Positions 1 to 8,923 of a DNA stretch of 64,000 nt are shown in pieces. A program made the position numbers and the translations under genes. Under the pieces are notes generated by a model. The model did not search any database. It saw only the letters and a program-made list of their open reading frames with translations, and was not told the DNA's origin. Each line of letters starts with the position of its first letter. The stretch's first letter is position 1. The stretch spans positions 62,001 to 126,000 of the forward strand of contig CAVWUA010000026.1 of NCBI GenBank assembly GCA_963758025.1, in the 5' to 3' direction. Origin of the DNA: CAVWUA01 sp963758025 (GTDB lineage: Bacteria; Planctomycetota; Planctomycetia; Isosphaerales; Isosphaeraceae).

Positions 1-486
1 ATCGCCCTGGCCAAATCGCGGCGGATTCCGATCTTTCTCGATACCTATGGCCCGGCCTTGCTGGCAATCTGGGGCTTCTGGCCGGACGTGATCCAGTTCA
101 ACCGCCGCGAGGCCGGGGCCTACCTGCGCACGCCGAAGCCGGGGGAGAGCGACATCCTCCGTCTGCTCGAAAACTGGGACCGCCGCGGCGTGCGGCTGGG
201 GGTCGTCACCGACGGCCCCGGCGCCGTGCTCGCCCGGATCGGCGGCCGTTGCTACCGGGCCATTCCGCCGACGATCGACGCCGTCAACCCGATCGGCTCC
301 GGCGACAGTCTCCTGGCCGGCCTGACCGACGCCTGGCTCGCCGGTCGGGGCCCCGAGGCCATGCTCCGCCACGGCATCGCCTGCGCCGTGGCGAACGCCC
401 TCGTCTGGGACGCCGGCGCGATCGACCCGGAGGAGGTCCAGAACCGGGCGGGAGCGATTGAAGTCGAAGCCGTCGGCCGGGGATAA
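1..486 (+). CDS. PfkB-family carbohydrate kinase, C-terminal part (runs in from the left edge)
   Basis: The reading frame is open from base 1, so the N-terminus lies outside the window; about 161 residues are visible. It would phosphorylate a sugar or nucleoside with ATP in the cytoplasm. The C-terminal ribokinase/PfkB signature is visible as NPIGSGDSLLAGL, where the second Asp of the GSGD motif is the expected catalytic base and the Gly-rich stretch forms the anion hole. The preceding VVTDGPGAV segment fits the ATP-side strand. The exact substrate (fructose 1-phosphate, tagatose 6-phosphate or other) cannot be decided from this half. The family assignment is firm. Confidence 0.85.
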   Translation: MALAKSRRIPIFLDTYGPALLAIWGFWPDVIQFNRREAGAYLRTPKPGESDILRLLENWDRRGVRLGVVTDGPGAVLARIGGRCYRAIPPTIDAVNPIGSGDSLLAGLTDAWLAGRGPEAMLRHGIACAVANALVWDAGAIDPEEVQNRAGAIEVEAVGRG

Positions 487-540
487 TGTCGGAGAGACAG
501 GAGTGAAACCTGTCCCGAGACGTTGTTCGGAGACGAGACG

Positions 541-822
541 ATGAACTTGACGCTGGAATTGCCCCCGGAGATGTCCGACCGGCTTCGCGACGAGGCCGAC
601 CGCCACGGCCTGTCCGTTGAGGACTACGCGCGACGATTGCTCCAGGAATCCCTCATGACCGCCGTCTCGGAGCCGCCCGCAACGGCTCGACAACCCCTGA
701 CCGACGAGGAATGGGAGCGGGAAGTTCAGGCGTTCGAGGAGGAATGCGCGGACATCGACGCGCCGGAAATTCCCCTCGAAGCCCTTCGGCGGGAGAACAT
801 GTACGAGGACCGCGGTTGGTGA
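541..822 (+). CDS. Putative antitoxin-like protein upstream of a PIN toxin
   Basis: A 93-residue acidic protein beginning MNLTLELPPEMSDRLRDEAD, the amphipathic beginning common to ribbon-helix-helix or VapB-like antitoxins, with a charged C-terminal half (EEWEREVQAFEEEC) that could wrap a toxin. The ATG at 541 follows a GGAGA-like sequence at about 534. The next gene on the same strand, 69 bp away, is a PIN-domain protein, which supports a toxin-antitoxin reading, although the gap is wide for such a pair and holds a dispersed CACAGAG-type repeat. The assignment rests on context and composition and is not diagnostic. Confidence 0.6.
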   Translation: MNLTLELPPEMSDRLRDEADRHGLSVEDYARRLLQESLMTAVSEPPATARQPLTDEEWEREVQAFEEECADIDAPEIPLEALRRENMYEDRGW

Positions 823-858
823 TCGTGCTGGCGAATTTGAATATTCCGCCGCAGGATT

Positions 859-891
859 AGCCGCAGAGATCACGGAGGGCACAGAGAGAGG
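859..891 (+). repeat. Dispersed CACAGAG-type purine-rich repeat
   Basis: A purine-rich stretch of repeated CAGAG/CACGGAG/CACAGAG units lies directly before the PIN gene and supplies its GAGAGAGG ribosome-binding site. A related sequence in the opposite orientation lies at 4160-4194, just past the end of trpE. Its origin and function are not known to me. Confidence 0.5.
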
Positions 892-1342
892 ATGATCGTT
901 CTGGCGGATACGAATATTCTTCTGCGCTGGGCGAATCGCCACTCCGCCGTTCGCCCGCTGGCCTTCTCCGCCGTCCGTGCCCTTCGAGATCGAGGGGATC
1001 GCGTCGTCACCTCGCCGCAAAACCTGGTCGAGTTCTGGCAGGTTGCGACGCGGCCAGTCCGCCGCCAACGGTCTGGGCCTCTCCACGGTGCGGGTGGATC
1101 AGCTCTCGACCCGTCTGGAACGCATTTTCACAAGGATACCCGACCTCCCCACCATTCACGATGAATGGCGACGGCTGGTCGTCGCCCACGCCGTCCAGGG
1201 GCGTCAGGTCTTCGACGCCCGGCTTGTCGCCGTGATGACCGCTCACGGCATCACGCACATCCTGACCTTCAACGACGCCGATTTCCGCCGTTATCCGGCG
1301 ATCACCGTCGTCCATCCCCGTGATGTCGTTCCCACGCCCTGA
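892..1342 (+). CDS. PIN-domain toxin (VapC-like), frameshifted
   Basis: Predicted PIN ribonuclease, usually the toxin of a VapBC pair. The N-terminal frame gives MIVLADTNILLRWA (first acidic residue in ADTNILL) and the second acidic site in SPQNLVEFW. The reading then moves to the +1 frame, where NGLGLS and the C-terminal GRQVFDARLVAVM and LTFNDADFRRY segments of this PIN subfamily continue to a stop at 1342. Removing one C near 1059 restores a protein of about 149 residues. Both halves are well conserved in character, so the indel may be a sequencing error. Function on RNA is inferred from the family. Confidence 0.75.
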
Positions 1343-1408
1343 ACCATCGGCCCAGATCCACGAGCGGCATGCCCCTTGATTGAGAGACATGCCGCCCGTT
1401 TCGGTCGC

Positions 1409-3372
1409 TCAACGGAAGCCTCCCCCGGCTCCACCCATAACTCCCATACCTCCCATGCCGCCCATCATGAGTTGCGGGAAACCTCCCTCGGGGACGATAC
1501 CGTAACCGGGGACTCCGGGCGTGCTCATGCCGTACATACCCGCTTCCTGCATGAAGGACTCGCTCTCGGGGTCGCCGACGATGACCACGCCTTCCTTGAC
1601 GACGTAATTCAACCCGACCTGCTTGAGCATCAACCGCAGGGTGGTCTTGAGCTTGACCCCTTCCAGGGTCATCTGAATCTGCTCCTTCAGGCGTTCTTTC
1701 GGTGTCGTTGGTTTCGGCTGGCCTGGTTCAACATCGGCCCCGGTCGGATCGATATAGATGGGCAGACCAGTCGGTAGGGCCTCACTCTGGGTCTCGCCTC
1801 GGATGTAGTCGATCGCCTCGCCCAGTGTCGTGCCGTCCGCGAAGGGTAGATCGACCGGCTGTTCGAGCGCCTCCAGAATGGCCTTCGTGTTGGGGTCCTC
1901 GATCGCTTTCGCGTTGGGCTTCTGCTGGTTGGCCTCGGCGACCTGGACCGCGACTGTCGCTGACCCGTCCTCTTTCGGTTTCGCGGCTTGAGACGGCGGA
2001 ATCGCGTCGGCAGCGCGAACCTGACGTTGACGGAGGCGGTTGTCCTCCCACCTCGAACCTCATCCAGCCACGCTTCGGCCTGGACGCGGTAGAATCGGGC
2101 GATCCGTTGAGGCACTCCGAACGCCGGGTCCGATGGATCAACCGGCTCTGGTGCAAGGTCCTTACCGCTCTCCTTCGCCTTCGCGATGGCCTGGGCTACC
2201 TGCGTCTCCAGGCGTTTCATCCGATCGACATGAGCCTGAACCGCCGCGATATGTCCCTCACGGTTCAGGCCGGGATGTTCAAGCTGGGCACGGGCAGCCC
2301 GCGCGGACCAGGTATAGGCTCCTTCCAGCGTCTGGAATCCGTCCTGCGTCAGAAGGTTCAGGCCGAGGTCTCCAACGCTGGAGGCGAACCCGTCGAAGAG
2401 CGATTGGGCGATCGGCCCGGCCTCCGGCCGGGGTGCCGAGACGATCTTTTTCTCGACCGTCACCGCCCTCGGTGGCGTGCGTCCTCCGTCCGTCTCTTCG
2501 TCCGTTGCCTGGTAGGCATACACTCCGGCCCCGCTGACAACGACGCCCGCCGCGACTAGTCCGGCGGCGATCAACTTCAACTTGCTCAGGAACATGGCGT
2601 GATTGACTCCTTCCGCGATGGCGAGCGCCGTCGCCGAGACCAGCCCGGCCGCGATCGCCTTGCCCGCCGCGACCTGCATCGCGGCCTGGAGAGTGGATTC
2701 CAGGAGGACCGGAGGCACCGACGCCGACGCGTCGCGGGCCAAGGTCGCGGTGATCGCGCCGGTCGAGAGGGTGATCCCCCGTCGCGAGAGCCGCTCTCGT
2801 AAGAGGTTCCGGGCGCGCGAGAGTCGCCCCTTGACCGAGCCGACCGGCCAGCGGAGCCGCCGGGCGGCCTCGTCGTGGGTGCAGCCCTCCAGGTCGCAAA
2901 GCACGACCGGCGCCCGGTACTTTTCCGGCAACCGGTTCAGCTCCTCGTGCAGGGCCGGTCCGAGGTCGTCGTGGGTCGTCCCGTCGGTCGAGAAGACGGA
3001 CATGGCGGCCCCCTTGCGTTCCCGCTCCCGACGCCGCGCGGCGTCCGTCCGGATGCGCGACGCGACCTTGTGGGCGACACCGTAGAGCCAGTTCCCCAAC
3101 CGGTCGCCGTCCCGGATCGATCCGGCCCGTCGCACCAGCACGAGGAACGTGGCCTGGAAGGCGTCGTCCACGTCGTTCGCGTCGTCGAGCAGCCTCCGGC
3201 AGACCCCCAGCACCATCGGCCCGTGCCGCGTGACGATGGCCTCGAAGGCCGCCTCGTCACGCCGCTCGACGAATCGCTCCAGCAGTTCCGCTTCCCCCAG
3301 TCCCGAGACGGAGCCGGGACCGAAGATCCGGTGAATCTGCTGAATCACACCGCCAAACGCTGCGCGGGCCAT
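1409..3372 (-). CDS. ECF-type sigma factor with membrane anchor and C-terminal STN-like domain, frameshifted
   Basis: RNA polymerase sigma factor of the planctomycete long-ECF type. Residues about 25-95 carry region 2 (RHGPMVLGVCRRLL, DVDDAFQATFLVLVRR). Residues about 130-185 carry region 4 (LPEKYRAPVVLCDLEG, helix-turn-helix in GSVKGRLSRARNLLRERL). One transmembrane helix follows at about 267-287 (LIAAGLVAAGVVVSGAGVYA). The remainder would therefore lie across the membrane, and it ends in an STN/DUF4974-like module (LGEAIDYIRG, TLRLMLKQVGLNYVVKEG) and a Gly/Met-rich tail. The frame changes at about 1990-2040 by one missing or two extra bases. A sigma factor tethered by its own sensor domain is inferred from this architecture. 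Confidence 0.85.
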
Positions 3373-3478
3373 GTCGCGGAGCCTCCCGTGATTGGGTCCT
3401 CACCCCGTTACTGCACGTCACGAAGGCGGCGGTTACATTTTTTTCAAGGATTCGCGGCGGGAGGGTCTTTTTATTTGC

Positions 3479-3832
3479 CTAAGCCTCCGGCCCTTGCTCG
3501 TCCGCTTCCATGTTGAACTGATCCGCCAAGATCGTGTGAATGTCGCGGGCGCCGTGCAGCACGCGCAGCACTTCAATGCCGCCAGCCAGCGGCCGGTAGA
3601 AGATCAGGTAGCTTTTGAAGCGCGAGATAGGAAAAAAACGCAGACCGGCCAGGGCCGGGTGCTCATGCTCATAGCGGGCGCCGAGGCCGGGCATGGATGC
3701 CAGTTGCGAGATTGCCGCTTCGGCTTGGGCGAGAAAGCGGTCGGCCACCCGGAGCCCGGCTTCGCGGGCATAGTGCCGGTAGGTATCCACCAGGTCCTGC
3801 CGAGCGGCGCGGTGGCGGATGATGCGTGTCAT
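3479..3832 (-). CDS. parE: ParE-family toxin
   Basis: A 117-residue RelE/ParE superfamily protein. It starts MTRIIRHRAARQDLVDTYRH, contains LGARYEHEHPALAGLRFFP, and ends with the strand-rich RFKSYLIFYRPLAGGIEVLRVLHGARD typical of the family; ParE toxins poison DNA gyrase. I chose the ATG at 3832 because it overlaps the end of the upstream antitoxin gene (ATGA, 4 bp), the usual arrangement of translational coupling. An upstream in-frame start would give about 19 extra residues encoded inside the antitoxin gene. Intact, unlike its partner. Confidence 0.85.
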   Translation of the reverse strand: MTRIIRHRAARQDLVDTYRHYAREAGLRVADRFLAQAEAAISQLASMPGLGARYEHEHPALAGLRFFPISRFKSYLIFYRPLAGGIEVLRVLHGARDIHTILADQFNMEADEQGPEA

Positions 3833-4088
3833 GGGCGGAGCGTTTCGGTGGAAAGCCCCTCCAGGGCCTCGCGCCGGATCGATTCCCAATCCTCTCGCGT
3901 CATCTCAACGGGCGGTCCCTGCAACCCTTCGAGCAGCTTCGCCTCCAGGTCCTGCCTGGCTTGCCGCTTCTGGGCGTCGCGAACCAGTGGCGCAGATACT
4001 CACTGGCGGAGGCATAACCTTCCCGCTCCATCTGCGCCTCGATGAACGCCTTCATCTCGTCGGGCAGAGAGATATTCATGGTCGTCAT
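3829..4088 (-). CDS. parD: ParD-family antitoxin, frameshifted
   Basis: Ribbon-helix-helix antitoxin that should bind its own promoter and neutralise the adjacent ParE. It starts MTTMNISLPDEMKAFIEAQM, and GYASASEYLR is the usual ParD helix. After that the frame breaks at about 3988-3992. Adding one base (or removing two) restores LVRDAQKRQARQDLEAKLLE and a tail ending TETLRP, whose stop overlaps the parE start by 4 bp. The restored length of about 86 residues is normal for ParD. If the indel were real the cell would carry a toxin with a truncated antitoxin, which argues for a sequencing error. Confidence 0.8.
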
Positions 4089-4159
4089 ACCGCCTACCTC
4101 CCAGCTTCAGCGTACCCCGCCTGACAATTCATGCCAAGAAGGGAATGGGGAACAACTCA

Positions 4160-4194
4160 CCACTCTCTCAGTGCCCTCAGTGTGCTCTGTGGCT
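4160..4194 (-). repeat. Dispersed CACAGAG-type repeat, second copy
   Basis: Read on the minus strand this is AGCCACAGAGCACACTGAGG followed by GCACTGAGAGAG, the same purine-rich style as 859-891. It lies just beyond the 3' end of trpE (its stop is at 4203). Confidence 0.45.
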
Positions 4195-4202
4195 CATCTG
4201 GC

Positions 4203-5705
4203 TTATAGCTGCGTCTCGGCAATCTCGATCGCCTTGAGCAGCCCGCGGGCCTTGTTGACCGTTTCCTCGTACTCGTCCGCGGGGACGCTGTCGTACACGA
4301 CGCCCCCGCCGGCCTGGACATACGCGGTTTTGCCCTGGAGGACGAGGGTCCGCAAGGCGATGCAGGTATCCATGTTGCCGGTGAAGTCGATGTAGCCGAC
4401 GGCCCCGCCGTAGGGGCCGCGGCGCTGGGGTTCGACCTCGTCGATGATCTGCATCGCCCGGACCTTCGGCGCGCCGGAGACCGTGCCGGCGGGAAGCCCC
4501 GCGCGGAGGGCGTCGAAGGCCGTCTTGCCGGGGGAGAGACGCCCCTGGACGTTCGACGTGATGTGCATGACGTGCGAATAGCGCTCGACGGCCATCAGCT
4601 CCGTGAGCCGGACGCTCGCCCGCTCGGAGACGCGGCCGACGTCGTTGCGGCCGAGATCGACGAGCATGATGTGCTCGGCCCGCTCCTTCGGGTCGGCCAG
4701 GAGTTCCTCGGCCAGGGCCTGGTCCTCGGCCTCATCCTTGCCGCGCCGACGGGTCCCGGCGATCGGGCGGATCGTCACGATGCCATCCTCAACCCGCACG
4801 AGGATCTCCGGCGAGCAGCCGATCAGGCAGAAGTCCTCGAACGGCAGGTAGAAGAGGAACGGGCTGGGATTGACGACCCGCAGGACCCGGTAGATGTCGA
4901 ACGGGTCGGCGGTCGTCTCGACCTGGAACCGCTGGCTCGGGACGACCTGGAAGATATCGCCGGCCTTGATGTACTCCTGACAGTGGCGGACGACCCCCTC
5001 GTACTGCTCCTGAGTGAAGTTGGACTCCGGCCGGAGCGTGACCGGCCCCGAGGGGTCGATGTCGTCGAGACCCAGCGACGGCCCCGGCTCGGCCAGGCGG
5101 GCGACCAGCTCGTCGATCCGTTCGCGGGCGTCCCGGTAGGCGGCCTCCGGGTCGATCCCGTCGCCGAGATGGGCCTGCGCGACGACCAGGACCATCTTGC
5201 GGATGTTGTCGAAGATGACCATGCGGTCGTAGAGGGCGAAGGCCAGGTCGGGCAAGCCGCGATCGTCGGGAGGGGCGTCGGGAAGGTTCTCGGTGTAACG
5301 AACGGAGTCATACGAGGCGAAGCCGACCGCTCCGCCGACGAACCGGGGCAGGCCCGGCATGGGGGCCGCGCGGTGGCGGTCGAGCAATTGCTGGAGGTCC
5401 TGGAACGGATCGGCGCTGGTGATCGTCCGCGCCTCGGCGGGGTTGGCCGTCGGGGTGATCGTGACCTGGTCCCCCCGGGCCTCGAAGCGGACGAACGGCT
5501 CGGTGCCGAGGAAGCTGTAGCGGCCGACCTTCTCGCCGCCGACGACGCTCTCGAAGAGGAAGCTGGGGCCGGGCCGCGCGACCTTGTGGAAGGTGTTGAC
5601 GGGGGTGAGGTCGTCGCCGATCAACTGGCGATAGACGGGGACGGAGCGAAACCCTTCGCCGGCCAGGCGGCGGAACGTGTCCAGGTCGGGTCGATGGCGG
5701 CCCAT
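4203..5705 (-). CDS. trpE: Anthranilate synthase component I
   Basis: A 500-residue enzyme that makes anthranilate from chorismate and ammonia or glutamine-derived ammonia, the first committed step of tryptophan synthesis. The N-terminal domain shows LTPVNTFHKV. The catalytic half shows the chorismate-binding signatures PIAGTRRRGKDEAED, LVDLGRNDVGRVSE and LPAGTVSGAPKVRAMQIIDE, and ends AGGGVVYDSVPADEYEET. Length is normal for the family. No trpG or other trp genes are next to it here, so it appears to be a lone trp locus. It is divergent from the mcsA group with 380 bp between. The ATG at 5705 has only a weak ribosome-binding site. Confidence 0.95.
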   Translation of the reverse strand: MGRHRPDLDTFRRLAGEGFRSVPVYRQLIGDDLTPVNTFHKVARPGPSFLFESVVGGEKVGRYSFLGTEPFVRFEARGDQVTITPTANPAEARTITSADPFQDLQQLLDRHRAAPMPGLPRFVGGAVGFASYDSVRYTENLPDAPPDDRGLPDLAFALYDRMVIFDNIRKMVLVVAQAHLGDGIDPEAAYRDARERIDELVARLAEPGPSLGLDDIDPSGPVTLRPESNFTQEQYEGVVRHCQEYIKAGDIFQVVPSQRFQVETTADPFDIYRVLRVVNPSPFLFYLPFEDFCLIGCSPEILVRVEDGIVTIRPIAGTRRRGKDEAEDQALAEELLADPKERAEHIMLVDLGRNDVGRVSERASVRLTELMAVERYSHVMHITSNVQGRLSPGKTAFDALRAGLPAGTVSGAPKVRAMQIIDEVEPQRRGPYGGAVGYIDFTGNMDTCIALRTLVLQGKTAYVQAGGGVVYDSVPADEYEETVNKARGLLKAIEIAETQL

Positions 5706-6085
5706 GAGGCAAGATCTCGTCGTTCGCGTGGGTGGCCCGTCCGCCGGCCTCGCGCGGACCGACCGCTTTTGGGCCGTCTCGACGGCTCGATCTTAGCAAG
5801 CGGACACCGCGCCGGGCAAGCCGGTTCGCGGCTCCCTCGGCGCCGGGGACGTACCACGAAAGTCGTTGGATGGCTTGACCTAACGCGCCGGTTCGGGAGG
5901 TTGCGTCGAGGGGGCCTCCCGCGGCCGGGGTTGCTTGACAGGAGGGGGGGGTGCCTTACAATAATCGAGATCGAACGTGAAGAACGATTCCAAAGGACCC
6001 GCCAGACTGTCCGGCCCCGGAACGCCGGCGTCGGCGGGTGGCGTGCGTCCTGTCCTCCGAATTTTTGAAGGAGGAGGACGGTCCG
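5706..6085. other. Divergent intergenic region between trpE and mcsA
   Basis: No gene is supported here. It holds the start-side sequence of trpE on one side and, on the plus strand, a clear sigma70-type promoter at 5935-5962 followed by a leader of about 115 bases before the mcsA start. I see no convincing leader peptide rich in Trp codons upstream of trpE. Confidence 0.6.
5935..5962 (+). promoter_or_regulatory. Sigma70-type promoter upstream of the mcsA-mcsB genes
   Basis: TTGACA at 5935-5940 and TACAAT at 5957-5962 are separated by 16 bases. The spacer contains a run of eight G, so its length may be miscounted by one and could be the ideal 17. It lies about 117 bases before the GTG start at 6086 and would transcribe both mcsA-like genes and mcsB. 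Confidence 0.65.
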
Positions 6086-6598
6086 GTGTCGAGGGAGCTC
6101 ATGAAGTGCCAGAAGTGCCCGAAGCCGGCAACGTATCACATCACCGACATTGAACGAGGCAAGCCGCACGAGTACCACTTCTGCGATGACCATGCCCGGG
6201 AGCACCTCGACCCCTCGAAGGAGCCGCCGGAATCCCTGGCGATGGGGAAGCTGGCCAAGGGCTTGATCGAAGGGACGGCCGGAGTTCGCGAGCCGTCGCC
6301 GGCCGACCAGCAGACCTGCCCGCTCTGCCAGACCACGTTCCTGGAGTTCCGCAACAGCGGCCGCCTGGGGTGTCCGCACGACTACGAGGTCTTCCATGAC
6401 GAGTTGATGCCGCTCCTGGAGAACATCCACGACGAGACGCGGCATGCCGGCAAGGTCCCCCGCCGCGCTCCGCGTGGCACCCAGAAGCAGACGACCTTGA
6501 TCCAGCTCCGCAACGACCTGAAACGCGCGGTCGCGGCCGAGGACTACGAGACGGCGGCCCGGATTCGCGACCAGATCAAGAATCTCGAGCAGGAGTAG
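6086..6598 (+). CDS. mcsA: McsA-like protein with UVR (UvrB/UvrC) motif
   Basis: A 170-residue zinc-finger activator of the McsB arginine kinase by family. Cys pairs appear at the N-terminus (MKCQKC) and in YHFCDDH, then CPLCQTTF and GRLGCPHDYE, giving the two zinc sites of McsA. The C-terminus has the UVR helix pair (QLRNDLKRAVAAEDYETAAR, IRDQIKNLEQE). I chose GTG 6086 because a strong AAGGAGGAGG at 6068-6077 sits 8 bases before it; the alternative ATG at 6101 starts right at the first Cys pair but is 23 bases from that site. It is the first of two tandem McsA-like genes before mcsB. Confidence 0.85.
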   Translation: MSRELMKCQKCPKPATYHITDIERGKPHEYHFCDDHAREHLDPSKEPPESLAMGKLAKGLIEGTAGVREPSPADQQTCPLCQTTFLEFRNSGRLGCPHDYEVFHDELMPLLENIHDETRHAGKVPRRAPRGTQKQTTLIQLRNDLKRAVAAEDYETAARIRDQIKNLEQE

Positions 6599-6624
6599 AC
6601 GTCCCGACGGACGCCCAAGCCCCC

Positions 6625-7108
6625 ATGAAGTGCCAGCGTTGTCGGGATGAGGCGTCAGTCCACCTGACGGAAACGATCGACGGCGAGATGAAAGAGGTCC
6701 ACCTCTGCGGTCCTTGCGCGGGAGGCCGGTCTGCCGGTCGCCCCGAAGCCGCCGGAGTTGAACCTGGATGCCGTCGTGCAGAACCTGATCCTCTCCCACG
6801 TCGGCGAACTGGTCGGTGAAATCGCGCGGAAGCGCTGCCCCGACTGTGGCTTGCGGTTCATGGATTTTCGCATCCAGGGGCGGCTTGGCTGCCCGAACGA
6901 CTATCAGACGTTCCGCGACGGTCTTCTCCCCTTGCTCCGGCGGACCCACGGCGCGACGCGGCATGTGGGCAAGATGCCCTCGCGCCGCCAGGCGGTCTCT
7001 CCCCGGCTCCACCTGCGTGCCGAGTTGCGGGAGGCCGTCGCCCACGAAGACTACGAGCGAGCCGCCCGGCTCCGCGATCAGCTCCGCCAGAAGGATACGG
7101 ACGCATGA
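6625..7108 (+). CDS. Second McsA-like UVR-motif protein, frameshifted
   Basis: A paralogue of the preceding gene. It begins MKCQRCRDEASVHLTETIDG with HLCGPC, then changes frame near 6719 (one extra or two missing bases in a GCGCGGG stretch) and continues PPELNLDAVVQNLIL, CPDCGLRF, GRLGCPNDYQTF and the UVR helix (LREAVAHEDYERAARLRDQL). The restored product is about 160 residues. Its TGA overlaps the mcsB ATG by 4 bp, so the two are probably translationally coupled and this copy may be the direct McsB partner. Both Cys sets needed for zinc binding are present. Confidence 0.8.
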
Positions 7109-8172
7109 ACCTCGACGATCTGACCCGAACCTCCGGCGAGTGGCTCCGAGGCACCGGCCCCGAGAGCGATATCGTCATGTGCTCCCGCATCCGCCTGGCG
7201 CGCAACCTCGCCGACTTCCCGTTCATCAACAAGGCCAGCCGGAGCGAACGGTCCGATATCGAATCGACCGTCAAGTCGGCCATCGAGAGCGCCGACGTCG
7301 ATCTCAACCTCCTCGACGTTCAGGGCATGAGCCCCCTGGACCGCCAGTTCCTGGTCGAGCGTCAGCTCATCAGCCGGGAGCTGATGTCGTCCGAAGGCCC
7401 GCGCGGCGTGGCCATCGGCAAGCACGAGAACACGGCCATCATGGTCAACGAGGAGGACCACCTCCGCATCCAGGTCATGCTCTCGGGCCTGAGCCTGCCG
7501 GACGTCTGGGAGCAGATCAACCGGCTCGACGACCGCCTGGAAGAGCATCTCACGTACGCCTTCAGCCCGCAGCTCGGCTACCTGACCGCCTGCCCGACGA
7601 ACGTCGGCACCGGTATCCGCGTCGGCGTGATGCTCCACCTGCCGGCCCTCGTCCAGACCAAGCAGATCGACAAGGTCTTCCGCGCCCTGCACAAGATCAA
7701 CCTGGCCGTCCGCGGGCTCTACGGCGAGGGGACGCAGGCCTTCGGCGACTTCTACCAGATCTCCAACCAGCAGACCCTCGGCCGGAGCGAGCCGGAGCTG
7801 ATCCGCAACCTCTCGGACGTCGTGCCGCAGATCATCGCCTACGAGCGCACGGCCCGCCAGGCCCTCGTCAGCGAGAAGCGCCAGCTCCTGCACGACCAGG
7901 TCAGCCGCGCCTACGGGGTCCTGAAGACGGCCCACACGATCTCCAGCGAGGAGACGATGCACCTGCTCTCCCTGGTGCGCATGGGCATCAACCTCGGCCT
8001 GATCGACGACCTGGCAATCCCGACCGTGAACGAGCTATTCATCCACACCCAGCCGGCCCACCTGCAGAAGCTCCAGGGGCGGCATCTGGAAGTGGACGAC
8101 CGCAACATCGCCCGCGCCGCGTATCTCCGCAATCGCCTGTCCAACGGTCGGAACCAGGACGACGAGGTCTGA
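7105..8172 (+). CDS. mcsB: Protein arginine kinase McsB
   Basis: A 355-residue ATP:guanido phosphotransferase-fold kinase that phosphorylates protein arginines; in Gram-positive bacteria this marks proteins for ClpCP and inactivates CtsR. Visible landmarks are IVMCSRIRLARNLADFPF near the N-terminus, INEEDH-type active-site segment (MVNEEDHLRIQ), CPTNVGTGIRVGVMLHLPAL, and RGLYGEGTQAFGDFYQISNQ. The C-terminus has the AAYLRNRL helix. Length matches the family. The overlap with the second mcsA-like gene and the tandem mcsA arrangement suggest one functional unit; no clpC or ctsR is present in the window. Confidence 0.95.
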   Translation: MNLDDLTRTSGEWLRGTGPESDIVMCSRIRLARNLADFPFINKASRSERSDIESTVKSAIESADVDLNLLDVQGMSPLDRQFLVERQLISRELMSSEGPRGVAIGKHENTAIMVNEEDHLRIQVMLSGLSLPDVWEQINRLDDRLEEHLTYAFSPQLGYLTACPTNVGTGIRVGVMLHLPALVQTKQIDKVFRALHKINLAVRGLYGEGTQAFGDFYQISNQQTLGRSEPELIRNLSDVVPQIIAYERTARQALVSEKRQLLHDQVSRAYGVLKTAHTISSEETMHLLSLVRMGINLGLIDDLAIPTVNELFIHTQPAHLQKLQGRHLEVDDRNIARAAYLRNRLSNGRNQDDEV

Positions 8173-8212
8173 CGGAACCTCGCCAAGGAACTCGACAACG
8201 GGGCCTCGCTCC

Positions 8213-8923
8213 ATGTCCATGCTGGAAGGTCTTTCGCTCGATCCGCAGACCATTCTCGGCGTGAAGCAAGGGGCCTCGGCGGAGGAGGTCCGCGAGGCGT
8301 TCCGGCGGAAATCGCTGAAACACCACCCGGACCACGGCGGCGACGAGTGGGCCTTCCGTATCGTCGTGCTCGCCTACGAAACGCTCCTGGCCAGCACCTC
8401 GGCGCGGCCGGAGCCGTTATCCAACCCGCGCCGAAAGCCGGTCATCTCCGAGCGCATCCGGCCCGGCGTGCACGACAAGAACCTCGACGCCTCCCGGATC
8501 GTCCAGGTCGAGCTGGTCTGGAAGCGTTACGAGCTGGACGACTTCATCGACCTGCTCACCGACAAGGCGAACGCGCGCAGTCCGGGCGGGTCCTTGATCC
8601 TGAACTGGCCCGATCCGTCGCTTTCGGGCGATCCCCGGTCCATCCCCTACGCCGATCGGATCTTGCTGGCCCTGAACGCGGCGTTCGACGAGCTCCGGGC
8701 GCGTTCCCGGACCAACGGCGCGAAGTCGCACATCGACACGGGCCGCTTCGAGGCCCGCCTGGAGTACCCCAGCGGCAACACGGCCTTCGCCGCGTTCAAA
8801 CACCTGCACGTGAACCTCAAGGCGCGCGGCCTGGGGGTCCGGCAGTGGACCCGCGATATCACCGTACCGCGCCCCGGCGCTGATCTGGTTTTCGTAGGGT
8901 GGGCACCGCCCACCAACATATAA
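8213..8923 (+). CDS. J-domain (DnaJ-like) protein of unknown role
   Basis: A 236-residue protein with an N-terminal J domain: ILGVKQGASAEEVREAFRRK and the HPD tripeptide in KHHPDHGGD, the contact that stimulates Hsp70 ATPase. The rest (about 75-225) matches no family I recognise and lacks the Gly/Phe linker and zinc finger of true DnaJ. It starts 40 bp after mcsB, so a proteostasis link with McsA/McsB is plausible. The last residues (VFVGWAPPTNI) are encoded by the left arm of an inserted palindrome at 8893-8954, so the original C-terminus has probably been replaced. Confidence 0.7.
   Translation: MSMLEGLSLDPQTILGVKQGASAEEVREAFRRKSLKHHPDHGGDEWAFRIVVLAYETLLASTSARPEPLSNPRRKPVISERIRPGVHDKNLDASRIVQVELVWKRYELDDFIDLLTDKANARSPGGSLILNWPDPSLSGDPRSIPYADRILLALNAAFDELRARSRTNGAKSHIDTGRFEARLEYPSGNTAFAAFKHLHVNLKARGLGVRQWTRDITVPRPGADLVFVGWAPPTNI

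Noticed and set aside
1007..1390. Minus-strand frame opposite the PIN gene
   Set aside because: Antisense to a recognisable PIN domain split by an indel; no similarity in itself.
4563..6068. A 501-residue open frame opposite trpE
   Set aside because: It is antisense to a clearly conserved enzyme, has an Asp/Val/Arg-rich composition typical of the reverse frame in high-GC DNA, and shows no motif.
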